Part shown: piece by piece, positions 17,657 to 27,373 of the stretch
Layout of the letters: every line of letters begins with the position of its first letter
Position numbering within the stretch: the stretch's first letter is position 1
Assembly: GCA_022763045.1 (NCBI GenBank)
Contig: JALEGI010000003.1
Location: 1-64,000, forward strand
Length of the DNA stretch: 64,000 bases
Source of the DNA: Simkaniaceae bacterium
Lineage (GTDB): Bacteria; Chlamydiota; Chlamydiia; Chlamydiales; JACRBE01
Direction of reading: 5' to 3'
Made by a program: the position numbers and the translations under genes
The notes under the pieces: model-generated
Databases searched by the model: none
What the model saw: the letters and a program-made list of their open reading frames with translations, nothing else
What the model was told of the DNA's origin: nothing

Positions 17657-18440
17657 ACCCAATTATTTTATTCAAATTTACGGCCTGATGTCGCGAGAGA
17701 TCATGCGCTTCATGAGCGTTCCATATCAGACGCTTGCAGCGCCAATTATTTCAAGCCTTCTATATATCCTTATCTTCGGCATAAGCCTTGGAAATGCAAT
17801 TAAGGATCAAGATGGCGCCTCGTATCTTACCTTCCTGATCCCTGGCCTTATCACAATGACCCTATTGCGCAACGCTTTCGATAACGCCTCAAGCTCAGTA
17901 GTCGCAGGTAAATATGTCAATGAGCTTCAAGATTTGAGAGTCGCCCCTTTCTCTACCTCACAAATTCTTTGGGCAATAAGTGGCGCCTGTTTTATACGAG
18001 GCCTGATTGTTGCTACATTCACGTTTCTAGTGGGTGAGGCTTTTATGTACTTTCAGATGAAAACCCTACTCACTTTTTATAGCTTCACTCATGCAATTTT
18101 ATTTATATTAATTGGAGGCCTTTCATTCAGCAAGCTTGGCCTAGCTGTAGCTATTCGATCGACCTCTTTTGAACATATTGGGATGATCAACTCTTTTGTT
18201 CTGACACCGCTTGTCTACCTCGGTGGGGTCTTCTTCTCACTTGACAACCTCCAGCCATTTTGGCAAAACATCTCAAAAATAAATCCGATTCTATACAATA
18301 TCAATGGAATTCGTTACGCTATGACAGGAGTCTCTGATGTACCTCTGGTCCAAGCCTACGCAGTGACGATTGGCTTTGGCATCATTTGCCACTTTTTGGC
18401 GCGATCAGGACTCAATCAGGGAAAAAATTACGTGAGATAA
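17628..18440 (+). CDS. yadH: ABC-2 type exporter permease, YadH-like
   Basis: 270 residues with six membrane segments of the ABC-2 permease family. The C-terminal half carries the typical LTPLVYLGGVFFSL and NPILYNINGIRY stretches seen in YadH. It overlaps the ATPase gene by 29 bp, so the two are translated together. It would form the homodimeric membrane channel of the exporter. The downstream S9 peptidase gene starts 2 bp after its stop and is probably in the same transcript, but a functional link is not evident. Confidence 0.92.
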   Translation: MSLETSSVAKPNYFIQIYGLMSREIMRFMSVPYQTLAAPIISSLLYILIFGISLGNAIKDQDGASYLTFLIPGLITMTLLRNAFDNASSSVVAGKYVNELQDLRVAPFSTSQILWAISGACFIRGLIVATFTFLVGEAFMYFQMKTLLTFYSFTHAILFILIGGLSFSKLGLAVAIRSTSFEHIGMINSFVLTPLVYLGGVFFSLDNLQPFWQNISKINPILYNINGIRYAMTGVSDVPLVQAYAVTIGFGIICHFLARSGLNQGKNYVR

Positions 18441-18442
18441 AA

Positions 18443-20302
18443 ATGACTAAAACTGAAAAGCCCTTCGGGACTTGGGACTCTCCCATCTCAGCTGAACTTA
18501 TTGTCCAAGATGCTAAACGACTAGGGCAAGTCCTTACAGATGGACGCGACATCTACTGGTTTGAGGGCAGACCCTCTGAAGGGGGGCGCAATGTCATTAT
18601 GCGTCAATGCCAGGATAAAATGGAGGAGATTCTTCCCGCTCCCTACAACGCGCGCACTCGTGTTCACGAATATGGCGGCGCCAATCTCATTGTTTCAAAT
18701 GGCAAGATCTTCTTTTCAAATAACGAAGATCAAAAACTCTACCGCCTCGATGGGGAAATCAAACCTATTGCCGAAGGGTACCGCTTTGCCGATGGCGTTT
18801 ACGACGAAAAGCGCCAAAAAATCTACTCTGTCGCCGAAAAGCATGGCGATGATGTCATCAACTGTCTCGTCTCAATCGACGTCGAATCTGGGAAAGTAAC
18901 ACCAATTGCTGAAGGATGGGACTTTTATGCAAGTCCACGCCTGAGTCCTGATTGCAGCCGCCTCACCTGGTTTGCCTGGAATCAACCCAATATGCCCTGG
19001 GATAGCTCTGAGGTTTTTCTAGGCACGCTGAGTGATGACGGCACACTAGAGACCCAAGAAAAGGTCGCTGGAGGAGAAAACATCTCAGTTGCAGCGCCAA
19101 GTTTTTCTCCTGAGGGTGACCTCTATTTTGTCTCAGATGAATCGGGGTATTGGAACCTTTACCGCTACAGAGGGGAAATTGAAGCTATTCACAAGATGGA
19201 GGCTGACTTTGCAACTCCCCACTGGTGTTTCGGCGTTAATCCCTACACGTTTTTTGAGGGGCACATCATGTGCACCTATACAATCAAGGGTACAGATTAT
19301 CTCGCTATGATCGACCCCGAAACCCACGATTTCAATCCGATAAATCTTCCCTACACAGTCATCCGCGACCTTCACTCGGCCCAAGACAAACTTGTATTCC
19401 TCGGAGGTACCCCAACAGAGCCATCAGCTGTTGTCACACTTGACTTCAACACACTTAAATTAAACCGGCTGAGAGAGGCAGCTTCTGTCAATATTGACCG
19501 CAAGTATTTCTCACAGCCTGAAACAATTGAATTTCCGACTGAAAACAATAAGACTGCCTTTTGTTTTTACTACCCCCCAACAAATCCCGACTTTGAACCG
19601 CCAGAAAACACCGCACCTCCTCTTGTTATGCGCTGTCATGGCGGCCCAACTGGCCACACAGTCTCGAGCTTTAACATGGTCGTTCAATACTGGACATCGC
19701 GCGGCTTTGCCTATTGCGATTTGAACTATGGAGGGAGCACCGGCTTTGGTAGAGAATATCGCGAAAGGCTCAAAGACAACTGGGGAATTGTCGATGTCGA
19801 CGACGCATGTAATGCGGCAAATTATCTAGTAGAAGTTGGTAAAGCCGACCCACGCTATCTTGCGATTGCTGGTGGAAGTGCCGGAGGCTACACAGCGCTT
19901 GCAGCTCTAACCTTTCGAGATACTTTTTCTGCAGGAGCGAGCTACTACGGGGTCTCAGATCTTGGCATGCTAGCACAAGACACGCATAAATTTGAAGCGC
20001 GCTACCTTGATGGACTCATTGGGCCATACCCAGAGCGCAAAGATCTATACGATGCACGCTCTCCAGCAAACCACACTGACAAGCTCTCTTGCCCAATTAT
20101 TCTTCTACAGGGTGATGGAGACAAGGTTGTCCCCCCTTCGCAATCTGAGCTCATGTACAAAGCGTTGCAGGAAAAGGGTATTGAAACTGAGTATCTTCTC
20201 TTTGAAGGAGAACAGCACGGCTTTCGCGGCTCTGATGCAATCAAACGTTCATTAGAAGCAGAGCTCAATTTCTATCGCAAGATATTTGAACTTCATTGTT
20301 AA
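18443..20302 (+). CDS. S9 family prolyl oligopeptidase-like serine peptidase
   Basis: 619 residues from the ATG at 18443, preferred because the alternative ATG at 18386 lies inside the permease gene. The N-terminal half is a beta-propeller with repeated Trp/Asp/Gly blades; the C-terminal half is an alpha/beta hydrolase. The triad is visible: Ser479 in GGSAGGY, Asp in GDGDKVVPPSQSE, and His in EGEQHGF. There is no signal peptide, so it acts in the cytoplasm, probably on short peptides such as those imported by the Opp system, or as an acylaminoacyl peptidase. The family assignment is firm; the exact substrate is open. Confidence 0.95.
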   Translation: MTKTEKPFGTWDSPISAELIVQDAKRLGQVLTDGRDIYWFEGRPSEGGRNVIMRQCQDKMEEILPAPYNARTRVHEYGGANLIVSNGKIFFSNNEDQKLYRLDGEIKPIAEGYRFADGVYDEKRQKIYSVAEKHGDDVINCLVSIDVESGKVTPIAEGWDFYASPRLSPDCSRLTWFAWNQPNMPWDSSEVFLGTLSDDGTLETQEKVAGGENISVAAPSFSPEGDLYFVSDESGYWNLYRYRGEIEAIHKMEADFATPHWCFGVNPYTFFEGHIMCTYTIKGTDYLAMIDPETHDFNPINLPYTVIRDLHSAQDKLVFLGGTPTEPSAVVTLDFNTLKLNRLREAASVNIDRKYFSQPETIEFPTENNKTAFCFYYPPTNPDFEPPENTAPPLVMRCHGGPTGHTVSSFNMVVQYWTSRGFAYCDLNYGGSTGFGREYRERLKDNWGIVDVDDACNAANYLVEVGKADPRYLAIAGGSAGGYTALAALTFRDTFSAGASYYGVSDLGMLAQDTHKFEARYLDGLIGPYPERKDLYDARSPANHTDKLSCPIILLQGDGDKVVPPSQSELMYKALQEKGIETEYLLFEGEQHGFRGSDAIKRSLEAELNFYRKIFELHC

Positions 20303-20394
20303 TTTAATATAAAGAGAAGCGGTTCTAAATGGTTATTAGAGAGATATTTGATTTCTCTTTTCTACCTTTTTTCAAATTTTAAAAAAGAATCGCA

Positions 20395-20423
20395 TTCTCT
20401 CAAACTCCCCTTTAAGCTATACT
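20395..20423 (+). promoter_or_regulatory. Possible promoter for the secretin-MFS pair
   Basis: A good -10 box, TATACT (20418-20423), with a weak TTCTCT (20395-20400) 17 bp upstream. The leader carries AAAGGTG just before the ATG at 20447. Confidence 0.35.
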
Positions 20424-20446
20424 CTCTCATCTCTTAAAGGTGAAAG

Positions 20447-21901
20447 ATGAAAAAGTTAGCTTTCTCGATATTGCTCATTACTTCTCTCTTTTCAGATGAG
20501 GGAATGGTTATTAACTTCCCCTCAGTCAAAGCAAGCGAATTAGTAAAATTTGTGAGCCAAGTCGCGCAGGTGAATTTTGTCTATGATGAGAATGATCTCG
20601 ACTTTCAGACAACACTCATTTCAGGTCGTCCGGTACTTCCAAGCGAACTTCTGAATGCAACCGTTGCAGTTTTAAAAAAAAACAGTCTGAGAATCCATGA
20701 AGATGCTGGCTATATCCACATCCATAAAGATCCGAGCAAGTCGCCCAACCTTCCCTATACCTCAATTGGAAAAGATCGCTTTCAGCTCTATAAAATCCAA
20801 TATTCCAAGGGCATGGAGATTTTAACAGCCATCCGGCAAATTGCAAAAAATGTCACAGAGGATGCAGCACTCACTAAGGCAGTTGATTCCATTCATTGGC
20901 TCGAGTCGAGTAACTCACTTATCTTCACAGCAGACAGTGCAACAGCAGATCAAGTTGTCCATCTTATCGAAACTCTAGATCGCCCACAAAGACAAGTTTT
21001 CATCGAGGTACTTGTTCTTGAGACGGATATGAAGACAGGCCTTGACCTGGGACTTGAGTGGAGCGCCGTAGGAAAGTACAAAGACCAATTAGGCGCTGGT
21101 TTAGGCAATTTCCCTGCTCGTAATGGCGGCTCGCAGCTAGCTAAAACGCTTCAGACAGTCTCCTCGCGTACAGGGTCTGATATTCCCTTAAGTGAGGGCT
21201 TTAACCTAGGCGTTATTGGCGATCTGATTCTATTTAAAGGCAAAGCTCTTGTCTCTCTCGGCTCGCTTCTCTCAGCGCTTGAGTCTGATGGCCAGAGCAG
21301 CGTGGTCTTGCACCAAAAGGTCTTAACTCAAGACAACAAGCAATCAAAGATCTTTGTTGGCGACAATATCCCCTTTGCTGGATCAATTGTCGAAACCGTT
21401 GGCAATTCCCAGCAGACAACGTCAAATATCGATTACCGAGATGTCGGAGTAAGTCTCAATATCACTCCTTATCTTGGAAAGAAAGACATCATCACTTTAG
21501 AGCTTGCCGAAGAGATCACAGAAGCTCTCAATTCACCAATGGTGAACTCCAAATCTGTAAGCGGGATTCAGACAACAAAGACCAACATGGTGACTCGAGT
21601 CCACGTCCCCGATCGCCATTTTTTAATTCTGAGTGGAATGATGCGTAACGCCAAATCGCAAATCACACAAGGTGTCCCATGCCTTGGGGCTATTCCAGGA
21701 CTTGGTGCTGCGTTTAGCAAAGACACCAATCGCAATGACAAGCGAAATATCGTCGTGTTTGTCAGACCCCATATAATCGATTCACTTGAAGATATGCAGG
21801 TCATCACGAGCAGTAGTCGAGATGAGTTTTTAGAAAAAGCTCCACCTCGCATACAAAAATCGCTTGAAGTTGACTTGCCAAGCATCAATAATGCGCATTA
21901 A
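20447..21901 (+). CDS. gspD: Short secretin, GspD/PilQ-like
   Basis: 484 residues: an N-terminal signal-like segment (KLAFSILLITSLFS), an N0-like domain (about 20-105), one N1-like domain (about 112-180, ending ETLDRPQRQVFIEVLVLE), then the secretin beta-barrel domain with VPxLGxIPxLG-type text (VPCLGAIPGLG) and NIVVFVRPHII near the end. Typical GspD proteins are about 650-750 residues with two more N domains, so this is a short form. No gspE/F/G genes are nearby. It overlaps the MFS gene as TAATG. It would form an outer-membrane channel for type II-like or pilus-like export; partners must be elsewhere. Confidence 0.9.
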   Translation: MKKLAFSILLITSLFSDEGMVINFPSVKASELVKFVSQVAQVNFVYDENDLDFQTTLISGRPVLPSELLNATVAVLKKNSLRIHEDAGYIHIHKDPSKSPNLPYTSIGKDRFQLYKIQYSKGMEILTAIRQIAKNVTEDAALTKAVDSIHWLESSNSLIFTADSATADQVVHLIETLDRPQRQVFIEVLVLETDMKTGLDLGLEWSAVGKYKDQLGAGLGNFPARNGGSQLAKTLQTVSSRTGSDIPLSEGFNLGVIGDLILFKGKALVSLGSLLSALESDGQSSVVLHQKVLTQDNKQSKIFVGDNIPFAGSIVETVGNSQQTTSNIDYRDVGVSLNITPYLGKKDIITLELAEEITEALNSPMVNSKSVSGIQTTKTNMVTRVHVPDRHFLILSGMMRNAKSQITQGVPCLGAIPGLGAAFSKDTNRNDKRNIVVFVRPHIIDSLEDMQVITSSSRDEFLEKAPPRIQKSLEVDLPSINNAH

Positions 21902-23151
21902 TGATACGTATTAAAACGACCCTCCCAATTTTGGTGGTGCTCTTTTTGAGCTACTTTGGCTATTCGATGGGGCTACCGCTCTATCCAGCCCTACTCTTTG
22001 ATCCCGATAAAGGGATGCTAGTAAGTAGCTATCCTCAGTGGCTACGCAGCGTGCTAATTGGATTTTTAAGTGCGATGTATCCACTTGGGCAATTCTTTGG
22101 AGGCCCTCTTCTCGGGAAACTCTCGGACAAATATGGAAGGCGCAATGTCCTTCTCTACTCATTGATTTTGATCATCCCCACCTACATGATTTCGGCCTTT
22201 GCGATTAACATGAAAAATATCTTACTCTTCTTTCTTGGAAGGCTGACATGCGGTCTTTTTGAAGGGATTGTTGTGATTGGAACAGCTGCCATGGCAGATA
22301 TTAGTGACAACCACAAAGATAAAGTTAAAAATTTCGGATGGCTCATCACAATCTCGAGTACAGGCTACATCTTTGGACCAATTGTCGGTGGGCTCCTTGC
22401 AGACTCAGAGACGGCAAGTTGGTTCACCTACAGCACACCCTTTTGGTTAGGAGCTTGGCTCACTGTTCTTGCATGGTTCATCGTGTACTTTCTATTTGAG
22501 GAGAGCCTTAAAACCTTTGTGACAAAACGTATAGACATTCCAGACATGCTCTTTTCACTCTACAAACCCCTTACAAGACCTAATTTAAAAAACGTCTTTT
22601 TCGCAAACTTCAACCTCTTTCTCTGCATCTTTTTCTTCTTCTCGTTTTTCCCACTGCTTTTGATGACCCAATACGACTTCAATGTAACGCTACTTGGTGA
22701 GGCGACGGGCTATCTCTCGATTCCCATCTGTATCGCGCCCCTATTTTTTCCCTACTTATCCAAACATTTCTCTCCAAGGCAAATTGCAGCACTTGCAGGC
22801 TTAATTCTAGGCGTCTTTATTTTAATCATCTTGGGACTCGACAACTCTATGCTCCTCTTTATCACGCTCCTACCCCCTGGATTTGCCATAGGGGTGAGTT
22901 TTTCGTATTCTGCTCTCATGGTCTCCGATAGGGTTGCAGAAAATGTGCAGGGTGAATCTTTGGGCGCTAACCAATCAGTTCTGGTTTTTGCAGAGATTGT
23001 GGCAGGTGTGGTTGGAGGATTTCTTGCAGCCACTTGGGTTAAACTTCCGATGATTATTGGCGCTTTAACAGCAATCTTTGCTGCAGTCTGGCTTATTTGG
23101 AAGGTACTGGATCCCCCTTCTTCTCAACCTGACCGGCCTTTTCCCGAGTAA
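21901..23151 (+). CDS. MFS transporter, DHA1-like (12 TM)
   Basis: 416 residues, about 12 membrane segments. The loop 2-3 motif GKLSDKYGRRNVL is the classic MFS motif A, and the TM5 region (GYIFGPIVGG) fits motif C of drug:H+ antiporters. It resembles the tetracycline-resistance-like DHA1 group, but the substrate cannot be read. Its ATG overlaps the secretin stop by one base (TAATG), so it is translationally coupled to an outer-membrane channel gene, an unusual pairing. The last 59 bp overlap the convergent emrB gene. Confidence 0.92.
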   Translation: MIRIKTTLPILVVLFLSYFGYSMGLPLYPALLFDPDKGMLVSSYPQWLRSVLIGFLSAMYPLGQFFGGPLLGKLSDKYGRRNVLLYSLILIIPTYMISAFAINMKNILLFFLGRLTCGLFEGIVVIGTAAMADISDNHKDKVKNFGWLITISSTGYIFGPIVGGLLADSETASWFTYSTPFWLGAWLTVLAWFIVYFLFEESLKTFVTKRIDIPDMLFSLYKPLTRPNLKNVFFANFNLFLCIFFFFSFFPLLLMTQYDFNVTLLGEATGYLSIPICIAPLFFPYLSKHFSPRQIAALAGLILGVFILIILGLDNSMLLFITLLPPGFAIGVSFSYSALMVSDRVAENVQGESLGANQSVLVFAEIVAGVVGGFLAATWVKLPMIIGALTAIFAAVWLIWKVLDPPSSQPDRPFPE

Positions 23152-24670
23152 TTCTGTATTTTGCATATAAGAGCAAGAGACACAAAATTGCACTGAGAAT
23201 TGCAATGACAAGAAAAACGTCATTGAAAGAGAGCATCGCTGCCTGCTGATCTGTTGCCCGATTGATCCAAAGCCTTGCCGCATCACCTTCAAAGCCTGCT
23301 TGCATCAGTGTTTTCATTCCATCTCTTAGATTCTCATTAAATGCGCTCATCATTTCCGAGAGTCTTGCATGGTGAAAAATTGTGCGTCTCTGCCAAATCG
23401 TTGTGAAGACCGAGGTGCCAATCGCGCCCGAGACACTTCGAAGAAAGTGAAAAATTCCAAGGCCGTTGTGCATCAGATCACTTGGAAGATCCTGAATTAC
23501 TAGAGCGTTCACTGGAACAACAAAAAAAACAAACCCAACTCCGGTCCAAAACCGGGTGAGAGCGATGTGATAATAGTCGACGTTGGTATCAAAATGGGCC
23601 GTCCAATACGAAACCAGAGCAAAAATCAGCATGCAAAACGCGAGGGGAATCATCGTGCCAAACTTTGCCACAACTTTTGGCATGAGCGCTGAAAACATGA
23701 GTGGAGCAAGCCCAAATGGGGCAACAGCAAGCCCCGCCCAAAGCGCGTTATACCCCATAAACTGCTGAAGCCAAAGGGGAACTAATACGACCATGCCAAA
23801 ATAGATGCCATAGCCAAAAAACATCTGTATCGAGGCGAGGCGAAAAGAGCGAAATTTAAAGCAGTGCAGATCAAGCAGAGGAAACTTGACCACAAGAAGC
23901 CAGATAAAGAGATAGGTATAGGAAATCACTGAGATGATCGTAAGTGCAATAATCACGTGGGAATTAAACCAATCCCACTGCTGCCCTTTATCAAGAACAA
24001 TTTGCATCGAACTGACGGCGAGGGTAAGCAAGACAAGCCCAAGATAGTCGGTAGGAACCTTTTTTTTGATATCCTCACGATCAATGAGCAAAATGTAGAG
24101 GACAAAGGTCGTTAAAATGCCAAAGGGAACATTAATATAAAAAATCCACGGCCACACATAGTCGACACAAATCCATCCCCCTAAGATTGGGCCTGCAATT
24201 GGCCCAACAACGACAATCATCACCCAAATAGCCAACGCAACTGGAAGCCTGTCTGGGGGATTATACTTCGCTAGCAGCCCTTGGGAGAGAGGAACTATCG
24301 GGCCTGCGCAAAATCCTTGGATAAAACGTCCAATCACAATCATCTCAATACTCACCGAAGCGCCACAAAACCAAGAGAAGAGTGTAAAAGATGCAGTAGA
24401 AATGACAATTACTGTTCTCTCACCGAATCGCTTTACAAGCCAACCCGTTAGAGGAAGACAAATTGCATTTCCAATCGCAAAGGAGGTGATCACATAGGTT
24501 CCTTGATCTGTAGAGACAGCTAGCGAGCCAGCAATGTAAGGAATCGCAACATTTGCAATTGAGTAATCAAGGACGTACATGAATGTCAAAAGGGAGATAA
24601 AGAGGTTAAAAACAACCCTTTTAGTTCCCAACATGGGATCAGAGACGGCTTGATTCATGGGCGCAGCCAT
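23093..24670 (-). CDS. emrB: DHA2 multidrug exporter EmrB, tripartite pump subunit
   Basis: 525 residues from the ATG at 24670 (a GTG at 24673 is too close to AGGAG). About 14 membrane segments; the TM1 region DYSIANVAIPYIAGSL and motif A-like GWLVKRFGERTVI are those of EmrB. It is the proton-driven inner-membrane part of a tripartite exporter whose adaptor (EmrA) and outer-membrane factor genes lie directly upstream in the same operon. The Shine-Dalgarno overlaps the emrA stop codon. The charged, polar C-terminal tail is encoded within the 59-bp convergent overlap with the plus-strand MFS gene. Confidence 0.95.
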   Translation of the reverse strand: MAAPMNQAVSDPMLGTKRVVFNLFISLLTFMYVLDYSIANVAIPYIAGSLAVSTDQGTYVITSFAIGNAICLPLTGWLVKRFGERTVIVISTASFTLFSWFCGASVSIEMIVIGRFIQGFCAGPIVPLSQGLLAKYNPPDRLPVALAIWVMIVVVGPIAGPILGGWICVDYVWPWIFYINVPFGILTTFVLYILLIDREDIKKKVPTDYLGLVLLTLAVSSMQIVLDKGQQWDWFNSHVIIALTIISVISYTYLFIWLLVVKFPLLDLHCFKFRSFRLASIQMFFGYGIYFGMVVLVPLWLQQFMGYNALWAGLAVAPFGLAPLMFSALMPKVVAKFGTMIPLAFCMLIFALVSYWTAHFDTNVDYYHIALTRFWTGVGFVFFVVPVNALVIQDLPSDLMHNGLGIFHFLRSVSGAIGTSVFTTIWQRRTIFHHARLSEMMSAFNENLRDGMKTLMQAGFEGDAARLWINRATDQQAAMLSFNDVFLVIAILSAILCLLLLYAKYRITREKAGQVEKKGDPVPSK

Positions 24671-24679
24671 CACAAGCTC

Positions 24680-25867
24680 CTAAAGTTGCACAGGTGGAGC
24701 CCCTAAATCGGGATCCACTGTGTTTTCGGAAATAATCTTCGCAACTAGCGCCTCAGCCCCATCCTCTTGGTCGCGGTAGACAGAGGTGCGAAAAACAGGA
24801 CGGGAGCTCGCCTCAGTTGGCACGCGCGTTCCGTATTGATCCTTCGTATCGATATCGACATACATAGAGAGTCCCAATCGGAGAGGAAAGCGCTCAACCT
24901 CAGACTGATCGAGATCGATACGCACAGGCACCCTTTGGACAATCTTGATCCAATTGCCCGTTGCATTCTGAGGAGGTATTAGCGAGAAGACTGCCCCTGT
25001 CCCACCTGCAATACCACTCACGATCCCAGAGTAGATGGCCTCATTTCCATACATATCCGATTTTACAGTGACGCGCTGGCCAATACGTATTTGTGAGACA
25101 TCTACTTCGCGAAAGTTTGCCTGCACCCACATTTGATCAAGTGGAACAATCGCCATCAAATTTTCATCAGGTTCAACAAATTGCCCAACCTGAACAAATC
25201 GCTGCGCTACGATCCCTGTCTGTGTTGCGCGTATATTACAACGCACAAGATTGACAAAGTTGTGCGTAAGTTCATTAGCCGCCTCTACTACAAGAGGGTG
25301 CGTTGAAACAGTTGTCCCCTGAATTGCGGTGTAGGCTTGGATCAGCTGCGAGCGCAGGTTAGTAACTTGGTATTTAGCCGCATCTAAATTGAGCTCAGAG
25401 TGGATAAAATCCTCTTTACTCACTCCCCCCTCGCTGACAAGAGCCCTTCTATTGTCATAGTCCACCTGCGCTTTGATTACCTTTGTTTTCGCTCGTTGCA
25501 ACTGAGCGTTGAGCTGAATTACCTTTTCAAACATCTCAGTGACATTGCGCACAGTGTTTGCTAAAACTGCCTTTGAGTGGTCAAGTGCAATCGTTGCATC
25601 TGTTCTATCAAGCTCGATAATAACATCTCCCTCTTTCACGAGAAAGGTCTCATCTGTATTAATCGAAGAGACATACCCCTTGATCTGTGAGGTTACATTC
25701 ACTTTGCTACCATGCACGTAGGCATCGTCAGTTTTATCTTCATATCTTAGCCAGATCAGCCAGTAAAAAAATACGAGGATGGCTATTACTCCAATCACGA
25801 CTGCCGCGATGATAAGTGGACGCCCTTTGCCAGGTTTGATACCCTGCTTCACATCTTCTTCACTCAT
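24680..25867 (-). CDS. emrA: Membrane fusion protein EmrA (HlyD family)
   Basis: 395 residues. One inner-membrane anchor at about 18-40, then KTDDAYVHG, the segment typical of EmrA, followed by the split lipoyl (biotinyl-like) halves flanking a coiled-coil hairpin (about 90-190) and a beta-barrel domain. It bridges EmrB to the outer-membrane factor across the periplasm. Its ATG overlaps the OMF stop as ATGA, and EmrB follows 9 bp after its stop. Together with the neighbours the three genes form a complete export pump. Confidence 0.95.
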   Translation of the reverse strand: MSEEDVKQGIKPGKGRPLIIAAVVIGVIAILVFFYWLIWLRYEDKTDDAYVHGSKVNVTSQIKGYVSSINTDETFLVKEGDVIIELDRTDATIALDHSKAVLANTVRNVTEMFEKVIQLNAQLQRAKTKVIKAQVDYDNRRALVSEGGVSKEDFIHSELNLDAAKYQVTNLRSQLIQAYTAIQGTTVSTHPLVVEAANELTHNFVNLVRCNIRATQTGIVAQRFVQVGQFVEPDENLMAIVPLDQMWVQANFREVDVSQIRIGQRVTVKSDMYGNEAIYSGIVSGIAGGTGAVFSLIPPQNATGNWIKIVQRVPVRIDLDQSEVERFPLRLGLSMYVDIDTKDQYGTRVPTEASSRPVFRTSVYRDQEDGAEALVAKIISENTVDPDLGAPPVQL

Positions 25868-27318
25868 TTCACTACCTCTTGATAACTTAAAGATGCCTCG
25901 CTTTGATAACCCCCACCAAGTGATTTGATAAGCTCAAGGGTTTTCATGTAGGCGGTCCACTCGCTGCTCAGACGATCAATTTTCTTTGAGCGTAATACTT
26001 GGCTCTCATCAAGCACTGGCAATAGCGTGTCGATCCCAACTGTAAAACGCGACATTTTTAAATCGAAATTGCGCTGCGCGACCTTAACTTCATCGACATT
26101 TGTCGCTAAAATATCTGAAATCGCCAAGATATCGATAATTCTATCACTCACCTCTCTTGCAGCAGAGAGCATCATCTCATTGAACTTATTTGCAACAACG
26201 CCAAAACCAGCAACTTTTTCTTTCAGGTTTGCACGTAGTCGCCCACCTGTAAAAATCGGAAGAGAGAGTGTCGGTTTTAAAAATCCTTGAATCGCATCAT
26301 GAGAAAAGAGGTTATGGAGTTGAAAGGCTTCAAAGCCCCCTTGAGCCTGCAAATTGATGTCGGGATAAAAAAGCGCTTTGGCAACGCCAATCTCCTTGGC
26401 TGCTGCCTCTATAAGCCAAAGCTGCGCCATCAAGTCGGGGCGTCTTTTGAGAAGATTTGACCCCATGTGGTGAGGCAATTCAAGAACCTGATATTTATAA
26501 TCCCAGTGATATGTAATCGGATTTTCATCCTCTGGCCCTAACCCCATCAAAGTATTCAAAGCATGTTTGGAGTTTAAAATATCTTGATCAGCTGAATAGA
26601 TTGCTTTTTTAATGCCATTGACGCGATTTTTTTGCTCAAGCACAGTCATGTAATCAATGGTTTCATTTTTATACTGGAGCTCATTGACCCGCAAATAGCG
26701 CATCGCATCCTCGAGCTGCTCTTTCAAAAAGAGCTGCTTTTGCATGTAGGCCATTAGAGAAAAGTACTCTTTTGCAACTGAGATTGCAGTCACAAGCTTG
26801 ACCTGGTTCTCTTCGGCCTCTTTTGCCTTAGCTTGACCGAGCTTAGCAGCATAGAGATGGCGATTTTTACCCCACAAATCAAACTCGTACTTAAAATCGA
26901 GGTTGATATCGATAATATTTAGATTTGTTCCGGTTGCACCAGGCAAAAAGACACTCAAGGTATCTTTACTATAGTGCTCCCAATTATCGTCAAAGTTGAA
27001 AAAAAGTGAGGGAAAGAGCTTTGAGCGAGTGACCTTAGCATTTTCAAAGGCTTGCGCGACTTTTGATTGCGCGCTTTTCAAAGAAGGGTTATTTTTAAAA
27101 GCAGTTTGGATACAGGAGGTGAGTTGAGGATCGTCGAATAGAGTCCACCAATCCTCTTTTGGGCCTGAACCGATTGTGAATAGATCGCTTGCACAAGCAG
27201 CTTCTGCAAGGGGCTCAAGGTCGACAATCTCTTCCGGTTTTGCCGCAGAGGTGTATTGAGGTCGCGAAACGCAACCAGCAACAACTAAGGCTGTAAAAAT
27301 GAGGATGATTCGATACAT
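25864..27318 (-). CDS. Outer-membrane efflux lipoprotein (TolC/OprM/NodT family)
   Basis: 484 residues from the ATG at 27318; an upstream TTG at 27345 would spoil the signal peptide. The signal ends VAGC, so it is lipidated on Cys16. Two OEP repeats follow (about 60-265 and 270-470), with coiled-coil heptads and the KKDIDRL-like late helix expected for the periplasmic barrel. It provides the outer-membrane duct of the EmrAB pump. It is the first gene of the operon and is divergent from gshF across only 55 bp, so the two promoters must overlap or be very short. Confidence 0.94.
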   Translation of the reverse strand: MYRIILIFTALVVAGCVSRPQYTSAAKPEEIVDLEPLAEAACASDLFTIGSGPKEDWWTLFDDPQLTSCIQTAFKNNPSLKSAQSKVAQAFENAKVTRSKLFPSLFFNFDDNWEHYSKDTLSVFLPGATGTNLNIIDINLDFKYEFDLWGKNRHLYAAKLGQAKAKEAEENQVKLVTAISVAKEYFSLMAYMQKQLFLKEQLEDAMRYLRVNELQYKNETIDYMTVLEQKNRVNGIKKAIYSADQDILNSKHALNTLMGLGPEDENPITYHWDYKYQVLELPHHMGSNLLKRRPDLMAQLWLIEAAAKEIGVAKALFYPDINLQAQGGFEAFQLHNLFSHDAIQGFLKPTLSLPIFTGGRLRANLKEKVAGFGVVANKFNEMMLSAAREVSDRIIDILAISDILATNVDEVKVAQRNFDLKMSRFTVGIDTLLPVLDESQVLRSKKIDRLSSEWTAYMKTLELIKSLGGGYQSEASLSYQEVVK

Positions 27319-27373
27319 AACTACACCAACCTTTCGAATAACCAATAAATACTTTTTTGCATAGAGATATTGT

